A stretch of 33,667 nucleotides of DNA from Obelidium mucronatum. Its lineage: Eukaryota > Chytridiomycota > Chytridiomycetes > Chytridiales > Chytriomycetaceae. The notes under the pieces were generated by a model that saw only the letters and a program-made list of their open reading frames with translations, was not told where the DNA came from and ran no database searches. Positions 9,527-18,274 of this stretch are shown here, piece by piece (position 1 is the first letter of the stretch; each line of letters begins with the position of its first letter). A program made the position numbers and the translations under genes. The stretch covers positions 1-33,667 of the forward strand of contig JAIVFH010000280.1 in the NCBI GenBank assembly GCA_025765595.1, written 5' to 3'.

Positions 9527-10069
9527 ATGATGCAAAAGCGTACGAGTTTGTAAAAAAATCACAAGCCACTACCCCTGTCATACCGCTATTCTACGGACTC
9601 ACCGAAAAACAAAATGAAGACACTGGAATTTACGAACCATACGTTAAAGCTATCGCGGACGGAAGCTCACAAAAACTATCTGACGTTGGACAAGTCTACG
9701 TTACTACTCCAGACATTGAATCAAATAAGATTTTCTCTATCCATGTCACACAGAGAGGTATGAATTCACGTAAAGTAGACGTTAACGGCGCATTCCTCCA
9801 AACCCCAAACAACCCAGAGAGACCAGTCTTTACATACATACCGAACGGATTCCCACTACCACCCGGTGTTTCACCTGATACTACTTACAATGGAAAAAAG
9901 TTATCAACGGTCAAAGAGACGGTTCCTTCTTGTTTGCAAATCACCGCGACAACCTCTTCAGAGAATACGGCTTCCAACAGTGTCCTTCGAGCCCATCTAT
10001 TTGGATAAAACAACTCACGGAAGTGCTACACGAAAAATTTGCAACATGAGTTTCATGTGCCTCCAACAC
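9526..10069 (+). pseudogene. Element 1 reverse transcriptase, N-terminal half, lacking YVDD
   Basis: Continues from the integrase in the next frame: KAIADGSSQ (equivalent of RLVAxGxxQ), VYVTTPDIES, then KVDVNGAFLQ with the first catalytic Asp, ERPVFTYIPNGFPLP, and after another frame change FREYGFQQCPSSPSIWIK followed directly by LTEVLHEKF. In copia RT the YVDD catalytic box lies between those last two motifs, so about 30 residues are missing. The frame is then cut by the nested element. Confidence 0.65.
10039..10069 (+). repeat. 31-bp direct repeat flanking the nested insertion (left copy)
   Basis: The 31 bases from TTGCAACATG to CTCCAACAC are identical to 16995-17025. They bracket the nested 6.9-kb minus-strand element. 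This is far too long for a copia target duplication (5 bp). Confidence 0.85.
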
Positions 10070-10404
10070 TTCCCCTCAAGCGAACATGATTGAATAAAGA
10101 ATGAATTGAACAACGATCAGACTTGCGTCATGTGACATGAATGTGACTTGATTAATCGCCAATGATTAATTAAGGCTTGGTGATTAAATCGGGTTCGGCG
10201 AAGGTCATGTGATTGTCACGTGATGGTGCCTTCCCCTTGATCGTGTGAATCGCTTGAGAGTTGTGTCTTTCTGTGCGGTCTTGCGTTATTACACCCTGTG
10301 TCAGATTCTTACTGACTAAAACACTCGTCCCTCGCTCAACCATTAAAATGGCGAAGCAAGGATGAAGTGAAACCTTCATAGGCGGATATGTAATAATCGA
10401 ACAA

Positions 10405-10477
10405 GTGCGCAGAGCAGGTCTTGAACCTGGGCTGTATTGGTAGCAGACCTGAGCTCTGACCATTGAGCTAAGTGGTT
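10405..10477 (-). repeat. tRNA-derived (SINE-like) sequence
   Basis: The minus strand has a Pol III A box (TAGCTCAATGG, 10470-10460) with a paired D stem (GCTC/GAGC) and, 32 bp on, a B box (GGTTCAAGACC, 10427-10417) with a partly paired T stem. The acceptor ends (AACCACT against TCTGCGC) and the anticodon stem do not pair, so it is not a working tRNA. It is best read as the head of a SINE or a tRNA relic. Confidence 0.5.
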
Positions 10478-10671
10478 GGTTTTCTTGTGTACTTTTGAAC
10501 TTGAATAAATAGTTGAATCGTTCTGTATGCGTTGTATGTTTAAAATATGAAGTATCTAGATTCTAGAATCGAAATCGAATTGAATTGAATAGAATTGACT
10601 TAGCATTATTGGGGGCAAATCACGACTAGCCCCAATGCGTATCGCGGAAGTCAATCTTGAATCGTGAATGG

Positions 10672-11580
10672 TTAAATTGAAATCGCGGTAAGAGACATCA
10701 TGCCAAATCGGGCACGAAGTTTCTTGAATTGATCGCGTCCAAGGCACTTGGTGAGTAAATCGGCTGGCTGGTCAGCGGTCTTGATCCAAGTGACCTTGAC
10801 TTGTTTTAAATTGACCAGTTCGCGGATATAGTGGTATCGAATATTAATGTGCTTGGATCGATGGGAGAATACGTCATTGTTGCATTGATGAATTGTAGAC
10901 TGGTTGTCTTCGAAGACTTTAATTGGTTTTTCGAGTGGTATGTTGAGTGTATTGTATAGCTGAATAAAAGATTGTAGTTCGCGTCCTAATTCGCTGATGG
11001 ACATGTATTCGGCTTCTGTAGATGAAAGTGGGGTGACTGGAGTCTTGGTTGATTTCCAGCTTATGACGCCATCCGCGAGAACAACCATGTAGCCAAGCTG
11101 TGACTTAGCTTCGTGGTGGATGTTGTACGCGGCGTCGCTGTAGCCGATAGGACTTGAATTGCCTTGTTTGGAGTAGAAGATACCGTGGTCTTGTGTGTCA
11201 TGGATGACGCGCATGAGGTCTTCCCAGTGTTGTTGAGATGGTTTGCTGGAGAAGATAGATAGGAAAGAGATAGCTGTAGAAATGTCTGGGCAAGTGTTGA
11301 TAGCTGCGTAGTTAAGGCATCCGATGGCTTCAAGGTATAGGGATGGGTTGTTGAATAGGGGGGTGGTGTCTGATGCTGGAGTTGGTGAAAATGAGCTTGG
11401 CAAGGGAGTGGAAATGGGATAATGCGAAAAATGCCCCGTAAATCGCTCCAAGATTTCCTTGATGTATTTTGATTGGTGGATGAATATTCCGGAGGGCACG
11501 TGTTCAACTTGTATTCCGATTGTGTAGGTAATTTTTCATAAGTCTCGCATTTTGAATTCCTTCCTTAGAGAAATCACGCC
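10672..11580 (-). pseudogene. Element 2 RT thumb and RNase H
   Basis: The minus strand from about 11560 reads LRKEFKMRDL, a TGA (where the family has Gly), then IGIQVEHVPSGIFIHQSKYI, all typical of the copia RT C-terminus. The long frame 11499-10672 contains RNase H: IGYSDAAYN (catalytic Asp), LSSTEAEYM (catalytic Glu), VFEDNQS (Asp), SKHINIRYHYIRE and ADLLTKCL. All RNase H acidic residues are present. Apart from the TGA, this part is intact and ends normally at 10672. Confidence 0.8.
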
Positions 11581-11588
11581 CTCATCGA

Positions 11589-12264
11589 TTAGTGCTTGGT
11601 CACCGAAGAAACACAAGAGACGCACGGGTCCGCCTTCGACTGAGTGTATCCTGTTTCTTTGAGGTGAGTTGTCAACTTCTTATACCATATACGACCCGCT
11701 TGTTTTAATCCATAAAGTCCTTTTAGGAGTTCATAGACCCTGCCGGTTCCATCGTCGTATCCGGGAGGCTGCTTCATGTAGACGGGTTTGTCGATATCGC
11801 CATACAAGTATGCGGTGCTCACGTCGCACATGCGGGTGTCCCCCGTTAATTGCTGTGAGCGATAAAAGCCATCTGAAAGTTGCTGCGCGCATAACCGGTG
11901 AGTGAGTTTCCGTATAATCCAATCCGAATTGTTGAGTATATCCCTGAGCGACTAAACGCGCCTTAAACCGTTCAACAGATCCATTGCTGTTCAACTTGAC
12001 CTTGTAAACCCATTTGCTGCCGACAATATTGATGCCGTCAGGAGCTTTCACAAGTCTATAGGTCTTGTTGTCCACGAGCGCGTCAAGTTCGGCTTTCTTG
12101 GCTGCAAGCCATTCTTCTTGGAATTTGCTCTTCTGTAACACGGGATGCCTCCAATTTCCCAGGAACTGCGGTCCAGGTGAGTTCCCAGAACGTCCCATAG
12201 GCTGAGCGCGGCTGTGTGCTACAGATCCAGCCACACTCTCCGCAAGCCTGAGCTCCAAGCCCAC
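11589..12264 (-). pseudogene. Element 2 reverse transcriptase, palm/fingers, lacking YVDD
   Basis: The minus strand reads SKWVYKVKLNSNG, ERFKARLVAQGYTQ and DYTETHSPV. After a one-base frame change (about 11830) it reads MCDVSTAYLYG (first catalytic Asp), KPVYMKQPPGY, ELLKGLYGLKQAGRIWY and KADPCV. The next residues in another frame are GDQALIDEGVISLRKEF, which normally follow YVDDLL(I)xGS. Fifteen to twenty residues including YVDD are absent. The first 40 codons upstream of WRHPVLQKSKF look non-family. Confidence 0.75.
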
Positions 12265-13070
12265 GCTCTAAGCCCAGATCCCTTCCGCGGATATAACCTA
12301 TGGGGTTTTCATTGTTTGGTTAGTAATCTCTCCACACTTTTAATTCCCGTGCGAAGTTAAACTGATCACAATTAGTGGTCCCTGGCCCTGATACCAACTG
12401 CGGAAATAGCTACCGCTACAACTTGGATTCTATCAAAGGGTTAAAAGCAAACAAATAAAGAAAGAAGAAGAAGATAGAAGAATAAAGAACGAAATTAAAT
12501 AAAACACCACTTACTAACCCCGCTCCTTACGTCCCGCACCTCAAGCCCATCATCCACCCTCATCTCCCCACACGCCACTGTTTGATTTTGACCAGGCCTC
12601 ACCTCTGCCGCACCGTGGGTCATCAAACACGTGATAATAATTATTACTAGCTAGACGGAATTGTAATCACGGTCCCGGGTCCCTGCCTTGGGGTCCGCAA
12701 TCCGCAACACAGTTAAGTCGCGCCACCAGAATTCCAATAGCGCCTTTCTCAATCCCCCGCTACCAGTCTGGGCCACTCTGTGTCCGCCGCCTCCAGGCCT
12801 ACGTAATAATTACCGCAAGGTCCCGTGGATCTCTTCAATCCACTCATGTGACTTGTGTTACCCACGCGTCATCTGACATCAAACCCCTTGTCCTGCGAAC
12901 GCATCACAGGAGAACAATAGAATGCGTTAAGTTGCGCATCTAGAGAACCTACACCCTCCCCAGGATAATCATGTAAGTAACCGACACGTTGTTACTCTGA
13001 AACTGGGACTCGTGGTAAGCCCTGTAGAGCTGGATAGTGGCCTACTATTTCATTCTCAGCAACTTGTATT
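12265..13070 (-). other. LTR-like block with primer-binding site inside element 2
   Basis: No gene. Read on the minus strand, a non-coding block of about 660 bp ends ...CCGCA at 12399 and is followed at once by G-TTGGTATCAGGGCC (12398-12384), close to the initiator-Met primer-binding site TGGTATCAGAGC. This is how an LTR joins a retrotransposon interior, but what follows is RT, not Gag. The block contains A/G-rich and GC-rich stretches and no second copy elsewhere in the window. Confidence 0.45.
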
Positions 13071-13565
13071 TTATTTCTTCACCGCATCCCCTTTTTGTAG
13101 TTTCCCCCACAAAATGTAAATCTGCAACAAAGAAATCCAATTCCCCCAACACAAATAAATAAATAATAAATAACCAAATAAATCATAAATAAATAAGTGT
13201 GTAAATAAAGATAAAATAAAGTGAATTAAAGAAACCCCAGTGAAGTGAATTCCCACTTCACACTTCATGGCTGCGTTCCGTGTCTTCGGTGATTCAGGAG
13301 TCTTTGAGACAGGCGTCGAGGTGAGTGGTACGTCGTGTAGTTTATCCTCGATTGTAGCTGATGACCATTCTTCACCAAAAACATGTGTCTCTTCTTCGTC
13401 GAGTGTTGGTGAGCACAGCAGCGTTGTCGCAAGCAATGTCCGTGATTTGCTGAGTCTCTGAGACGTTCTTTGCGGCGCCGTTGCTGGTTTTGGTGTTGTT
13501 GGTGGTGGTTGCGGTGGCGGTCGTACCGAAGTGCCAAGACCTGGGCTTGTTAAGGTACGCTTCAT
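13071..13565 (-). pseudogene. Probable integrase-RT linker of element 2
   Basis: The open minus frame begins SPGLGTSVRPPPQPPPTT, a Pro/Thr-rich stretch, then PQRTSQRLSKSRT and an acidic, Ser/Thr-rich part. Low-complexity linkers of this kind separate integrase and RT in copia polyproteins. The last 60 residues are translated A/T-rich repeat (13140-13240) and probably not coding. No domain is recognisable. Confidence 0.35.
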
Positions 13566-14123
13566 CGCACTTTTGAGTGGTTTGGTGGTTTTACTAAGTG
13601 TTATTCGTATTGTGATTAGTGTATCGTCGTTGATTCGAGCGATTGAGGTGAGATAATATGTGTTTTTGTAATGATGTGTGTTAAAAGTTTTTGATTTTTG
13701 TAGTGATTTGTATGTGGAGAGTTTCCTCTCTTCGAGAGTACTTCCAATTGTTTGTGGCTACCGTTGATGGAGGTGATCAAGGTATGTAAATTGTTTATGT
13801 GTTGGGGATCCCGGGATCAGGGCTTGGCCCTTATTAATTAAGTTTTTGATTGTGTGTTGTAGCTTCCCCTCAATCCGTTCCCGTTAAGTCTTACAAGGCG
13901 TCCCCCGCAAGTTCCAAACAAGATGAATGGTAAGGAAGGATTGGGGTTATTGTGTTGTATCTTACGTTTTTGTTAAATGTTGATTTGTGTTTTGTAGTTC
14001 AAGTCTCGCGGCGTTTGCCTTGAGGACTGTGTGGTGTAGTTTTGGTTGCTTTCGGTTGGTTCGCAACGCTTGGAGTGTCTCCGCATCAAGAGGTTTGTGT
14101 TTGACTTTTTCCATGATGTCAAT
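13566..14123. other. Element 2 interior, frame broken, no clear gene
   Basis: Lies between the recognisable integrase C-terminus and the Pro-rich linker frame. T/G-rich on the plus strand. Short minus frames such as EPTESNQNYTTQSSRQTPRD look like more linker, but no continuous frame links them. Confidence 0.4.
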
Positions 14124-16064
14124 TTAATTTTTAACGTTTGTATCCACAGCAACGTTGTCTTGATTTGTAACTCTGGTGAATTCAAGACCAAGTTGTGTGG
14201 AGGTGGCGAATGTGGGTTGCGGCCATGACGGGTAAACAGTCGGCTTGAAGATACAATCTTTGAATCGAACAAGGTGAACGCGAGCAGTTTCCAAGTCAAG
14301 GACAATGACTTGGGATGGGGTCTTAGATCCAAGGTAAATCCCTTCTTTCCGTGTTGGTTCCATTTTGCTAACAATTTGTGTTGATACAGGAAGATATTTG
14401 ACAGCACATCCAAAGGGCTGGAAGTGGGACGTTTGAGGACGAATTCCAGAGCTGGCGTATTCGGGCCTATCGATATCGCGGGATATAACAGTTAAGACGT
14501 TGTTGATTTCTGATGCGTGTTCAAATGCCTATCCCCAGTATTCTAACAGTGCTTTGCATTGATATAGGAAAGTCCTGGCCTTCTTGCTCAAGGTTTGAAT
14601 TGTCCGTTCGGGTCCTCCATCCATTTGGTGCTGTTCTGGTATTCCTGGCTCGAATGAGATATTGTTGAGTTCGCAGTACTTCATGAATGCGGGAGATCTT
14701 CCTAGCTCTCCTGGATCCATTCGCATCCGTTTTGTGGTGAGTTGATATTTTGTGATTGTTTTTTGATGAAGTCGGATAGCCCAAACTAATGCTTCATCTT
14801 TGTGTTCAAGTAGCGCGATGTCAGATCCCTTCGAACCATAGTCGTTCATCACAAGCGCGTATGGGTATTTTCCGAGATGCGGTGGTTTGATTTCAACGAC
14901 GTCGAATCCAAGTTGTTCGCCAGGTTGGTTGCTTATTTGTTTTACAACTTTCGCAGGAATCGCATGGCATTGGCTTCGGCGGGAATTGAATTGGCACAAG
15001 TTGCTTGAAGTATGATGACGCTGCATGTATCTGAGTCTTGCGTCACTAGCATGTCCAAAGATTCGGTGTCGAAGCTCATAATCCAGTAAGTCATTTAACA
15101 TTTGACGCGATGCTCTTTCTAACTCTCCTTTGCTTAATTCTCTTAGACGCATATTCTGAAGTTTTGCTGAAAGTAGCGAATGGAACTGACGCGACTGATT
15201 GGATGGAATAGGATGATTGCGTACTGGGAGAAAGTGGAGTCCATTTCGTTTGACACATTGGGATAGTGGTTGATGCGGTCCTAAGTCAGAAGATGGATGG
15301 GACTTGAAGATGTAACCGGGAAGTCCTCTTGAAGATTGGAAGTGAAGTCCAGCGTCTTCAAGGTCATTGGTTCCAATGAGGTGAGTTACAATCTTTGGAG
15401 TAAGGCACGCGTCTTTGATTAATAATGCGTATCCATTTTCCAGAATGATGACTGCGTCTCCAGTTCCAGTTATCTGAAGTGGAGTGCCATCTTCGTCAGC
15501 GGTACCGGAGGATCGGCTACACGGAGTAAAAGAGACGAAATAATCTGTGGTCTTCAAGCAAGTCTTTCGGCATCCTCCATCAATGACGAAGACAAACTTG
15601 GTGTTTGTTGGCTGAAACTGGTACAAGAGTTTTGGTGTTTCCTTGATACTGGTAAGTGTTTCAGTGTTGTTGTATAATGTAATGAATTCTTCTAATGACT
15701 TATCATTCGCAGGGGGGACTGCGTCTGGCTGTGACAAGACCGAATTCTCATCACAGGCCCCCCCGGTGCGGAACGCCCTTTTAAGTTCGTCATAGAGTTG
15801 ATTATAGTTGTTTGGATCCAGAATTTCTTCGGGAGCTGGGTCAATCCTCGAAGGTAAGCTGAATTTGGTTTTTGATGTTGTTGTATTTGTTGATTTTGCT
15901 GATTGTTTCCATTGTAGGGCACGTTCGGCTTTGTGAAGTTGAAGTTGGATGTTTTGATGAATGATGGAATCAGGAATGGCTTTGTCTTTCCGTCGCTTCT
16001 TCTTAGTGGTAGCAGTAGTAGTTGAAGGTATTTGATTTTCATCTTCTTCCATTTGATGTGACAC
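14124..16064 (-). CDS. Element 2 protease and integrase
   Basis: ATG at 16064 opens a 511-codon frame. A basic Lys/Arg-rich start is followed by a protease-like site FVIDGGCRKTC (DGG rather than DSG), the GAG-pre-integrase finger (RHRIFGHASD ... LCQF ... SQCHA), and the integrase core: LGFDVVEIKPP (Asp), KRMRMDPGELGRS (Asp) and DGGPERTIQTLSKKAR (Glu kept). The frame is lost near 14529 and resumes as FGCAVKYLPVS and KEGIYLGSKTPS, the C-terminal integrase motif, ending at 14124. Unlike element 1, the DDE triad is complete. Confidence 0.75.
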
Positions 16065-16126
16065 TGATGTACTGATGACTTGAATTATAGGTGGCGCGTC
16101 AACTTCAAGTCCATCTTTCGGCCAAC

Positions 16127-16850
16127 TTAGTGCTGGCCCCGGTAAAAACCCGCAGTAACCATAGTACCAGATCCCGAAGCTAAGTTATTTGCCTGGGTAT
16201 TTATACTATTTATGGTTTGCTGATCATTGATAACTGTAGGTTGCTGTTGGAATGAAACTGTAGGTTGTTGTTGTGTAGCGGCTGGTGGTGGAAGTTGTTG
16301 TTGCGGAACCATCAGTGATTGTTGTTGGTAGTAGACAGGTTGCTGCCATTGGTAGTTGTCGAAAGGAGCATTGAACAATGCGTTTTGCGGTTTCGAAAGT
16401 AGTTGTTGGATCAGCGGATGTTTGACAATGTCATTGCGGATCCTGTTTGGTGGCAGCAGCGGCTTCCCCTGAGGGAATGGAAGTAGCGCGTTGAATGCGT
16501 AGTCCTGGGACTTGAAGCATTGAACGTGAAAGTGATTGCCCCCGCAAGTTTTGCAAGGACTTGGAGGTTGTTGAGTTGTAAACTCTAAGGCGTGTAAGCG
16601 GTGAGTGGGTTGGTTACTATTAATAGGAAATTGTCTTCCCTGATTACCGTATCCTCCCCTATTAGAGTTCCCGCCTCCACGGTTCCACTGGGTGTTCTGA
16701 GCTGGATAAGATCCGGGACAACCGCTCGCGTTGTTGTAGAGGGACTGGAAGCGGTGCTGGTTCTGTAGCGGCTGAGGTGCTTGTGTAACAGTAAATGCTT
16801 GAACGTTCCGGCTTTTTAAGTGTTCCCTGACTAATTGGTACAGGAAAATT
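16127..16850 (-). CDS. Element 2 Gag with CCHC zinc knuckle
   Basis: The minus frame runs from about 16846 (N-terminus lost) through a Gly/Arg/Asn-rich stretch (NSNRGGYGNQGRQFP) to the knuckle CKTCGGNHFHVQC at 16517-16555, then a Gln-rich tail ending YRGQH. The knuckle follows the CxxCxxxHxxxxC spacing common in fungal copia Gag. It stops 62 bp before the protease/integrase ATG. The N-terminal Gag half is missing, and the region 16735-16930 holds an internal repeat. Confidence 0.65.
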
Positions 16851-16921
16851 TAACAGATGTTGAGTAATAAGACTTCTTAATCTGTTGTAGAGGGACTGGA
16901 AGCAGTGCTGGTTCTGTAGAC
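16735..16921. repeat. About 40-bp direct repeat in Gag of element 2
   Basis: TTGTAGAGGGACTGGAAGC and the bases after it (to CTGTAG) occur at 16735-16773 and again, with one difference, at 16883-16921. The 147-bp spacing suggests a local duplication that disrupts the Gag N-terminus. Confidence 0.7.
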
Positions 16922-16994
16922 AGGTGAGCTGATCGTTGTGGACACTAGAGAGATTTTGGAGAGAATTCTTAAACTTTATTTCCAAACATGGAGC

Positions 16995-17025
16995 TTGCAA
17001 CATGAGTTTCATGTGCCTCCAACAC
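16995..17025 (+). repeat. 31-bp direct repeat flanking the nested insertion (right copy)
   Basis: Identical to 10039-10069. After it the element 1 RT frame resumes with TYIVDSCLPF. Confidence 0.85.
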
Positions 17026-17808
17026 ATACATTGTTGACTCCTGCCTGCCATTCCAAACCAACCAGCTTATTACAAACAAAACCCCATGGAACACCTCACT
17101 GGACATGAAGGAATTCGACAAACCATCTGGACCAACGCCCGACATTACCATGCAGGGGATACCATACCAAGAAGCGTTTGGAACGCTTCTCTCCCTACAC
17201 AAAACTAGGGTCGATATACTATTTGCCCTGAGTAAACTTGGCCAACATGTAATGTCACCAAGACAAATACACTGGAAAGCCATGCAACACTTATTGGGTT
17301 ATTTGAACCGAACCAGAGCCAAAGTCCAACGCTTCAAAAAGTCAACCAACGGAATCATCGAAATTATCGGATATACTGACGCCGATCTAGCGGCTGATAA
17401 TAACACTAGAAAATCACGTACCGGAGTTGTTGCTAGCCTTGCCGATGGTACTGTCTCAGCTTCATCTAAACTGCAAAAGACAGTTGCGGACTCTACTGTG
17501 CGGTTACCAGCTCAAACCTGTTCCTCTACCTCAACAACATACTAAAATGGCTCGGTTACGACCAATCAAAACCTATTAATCACTTCTGCGATAACCTCCA
17601 ATCTGTCACAAACGTCATCGAAGGCTCCGGAAGACATAAAACTCGACACTTGGACCTGCAATACATGGTTTTAAAAGACAGACACGATCGCGATGAAATC
17701 AAATTTCAGTGGTGTGAATCTGAATCAAACAAATCAGATATAATGACAAAGCCGCTCCGTGCAATCAAACATGAAAAAGTGATCGCTGAACTGGGAATTG
17801 TCGACTGA
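17026..17808 (+). pseudogene. Element 1 RT C-terminus and RNase H
   Basis: Plus frame from NTYIVDSCLPF and NKTPWNTSLDMKEF through QEAFGTLLSLHKTRVDILFAL to the RNase H motif IIGYTDADLAADNNTRKSRTG (catalytic Asp). A frame break near 17490 removes the usual 'TEAEY' motif. The next frame continues KTRHLDLQYMVLKDR, ESNKSDIMTKPLRAIKHEKV and stops at 17806-17808, 42 bp before the right LTR. It is the natural end of a copia polyprotein. Confidence 0.8.
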
Positions 17809-17850
17809 GACTCCATACAAAACAACACGTTCACCCTCTTCGCAAAAATC

Positions 17851-17914
17851 CGTTAACCTTTATTATATTGTGTAGTAGTTTATAATAAAATAAGAACTTT
17901 CTCATAATCTCAAG
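17851..17914 (+). repeat. Right LTR of element 1 (64 bp)
   Basis: Identical to 6358-6421. Followed by the CACTT target duplication (17915-17919). No clear polypurine tract precedes it; the adjacent bases are CGCAAAAATC. Confidence 0.85.
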
Positions 17915-18274
17915 CACTTTTGCTCATATGAGCGGGATTGTTCAAAAACTTTCTGATGCGGACCATTTTTTGCTTGAAGAAACCAGGGGTTAAATCGACA
18001 GCAGAAAAAAGAGGGAGTAACATTTTCACTTCCATCCACAAAGGGAAGGAAAGAGTGTAGACATGCCAATGAATTGGGGGTGCTGAGGGCACTGTTATGA
18101 TCGTGTTCAGTTCTCTTCACAGTCTCTTTGATGAAGTTTTGACAGACGTTCTGCAATTCAATTTTCAGATTAACAGATAATGTATTTAATATATTGTATT
18201 CGACCGGTACCTCTTTGATCAGACGCGTAGCTATGCGGTTGACAACTTCAAATTGTGTTTCGAAGTTCACGTCT
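17915..18274 (-). pseudogene. REase-like family copy A', 5' part
   Basis: Minus strand 18274-17917 reads NFETQFEVVNRIATRLIKE, an intron-like stretch (left in frame), NVCQNFIKE, LACLHSFLPFVDGSENVTP. It is nearly identical to 19279-19636 in copy A, with the same frame break after VDGSENVTP. It begins abruptly at the duplication junction, so the N-terminus and coiled coil are absent, and it ends at the element 1 insertion point. Confidence 0.75.

Larger units (their letters stand above)
10070..16994 (-). mobile_element. Nested copia-type retrotransposon (element 2), minus strand, composite
   Basis: Minus-strand order is Gag with CCHC knuckle, protease/integrase, linker, an LTR- and PBS-like block, RT and RNase H, inserted in the RT of element 1. 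Gag to linker (16850-13071) and RT to RNase H (12264-10672) are separated by a block (about 12380-13061) that looks like an LTR followed by a primer-binding site, so this may be a recombinant of two related elements. No matching LTR pair is seen at the outer ends. The RT lacks YVDD and has an in-frame TGA. Confidence 0.7.
6358..17914 (+). mobile_element. Ty1/copia-type LTR retrotransposon (element 1), host of a nested element
   Basis: Bounded by identical 64-bp direct repeats (6358-6421 and 17851-17914) and a CACTT target duplication. Internal plus-strand order is Gag, RRM-like domain, protease, GAG-pre-integrase, integrase, reverse transcriptase, then after the nested insertion (about 10070-16994) the end of RT and RNase H. 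Integrase before RT places it in copia/Pseudoviridae. Frames are broken near 6572, 8285 and 9520 and inside RT. The YVDD box is absent and the integrase catalytic Glu is Asn, so this copy should not be autonomous. Identical LTRs and the clean empty site in a paralogue point to a recent insertion. Confidence 0.9.
5512..18274. repeat. Tandem duplication, unit 1 (split by the copia insertion)
   Basis: 5512-6357 matches 18275-19283, and 17915-18274 matches 19279-19636. Removing the 11.6-kb retrotransposon leaves a unit of about 1.2 kb adjoining unit 2 head-to-tail. Unit 1 lacks about 165 bp that unit 2 has at 18837-19001, including the nuclease-family C-terminus. The junction near 18275 has a 2-bp microhomology (TT). 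Confidence 0.8.

Noticed and set aside
10039..10069. 31-bp repeat as ordinary copia target duplication
   Set aside because: Copia integrases make about 5 bp, as seen for element 1 in the same window.
10405..10477. Functional tRNA gene on the minus strand
   Set aside because: A and B boxes are good, but the acceptor and anticodon stems do not pair.
13071..13565. Independent cellular gene
   Set aside because: Low-complexity Pro/Thr-rich start and A/T-repeat-encoded end inside a copia element; a linker is simpler.
16969..17283. Minus-strand frame of 104 codons
   Set aside because: Reverse of the element 1 RT C-terminus, which carries the recognisable motifs on the plus strand.
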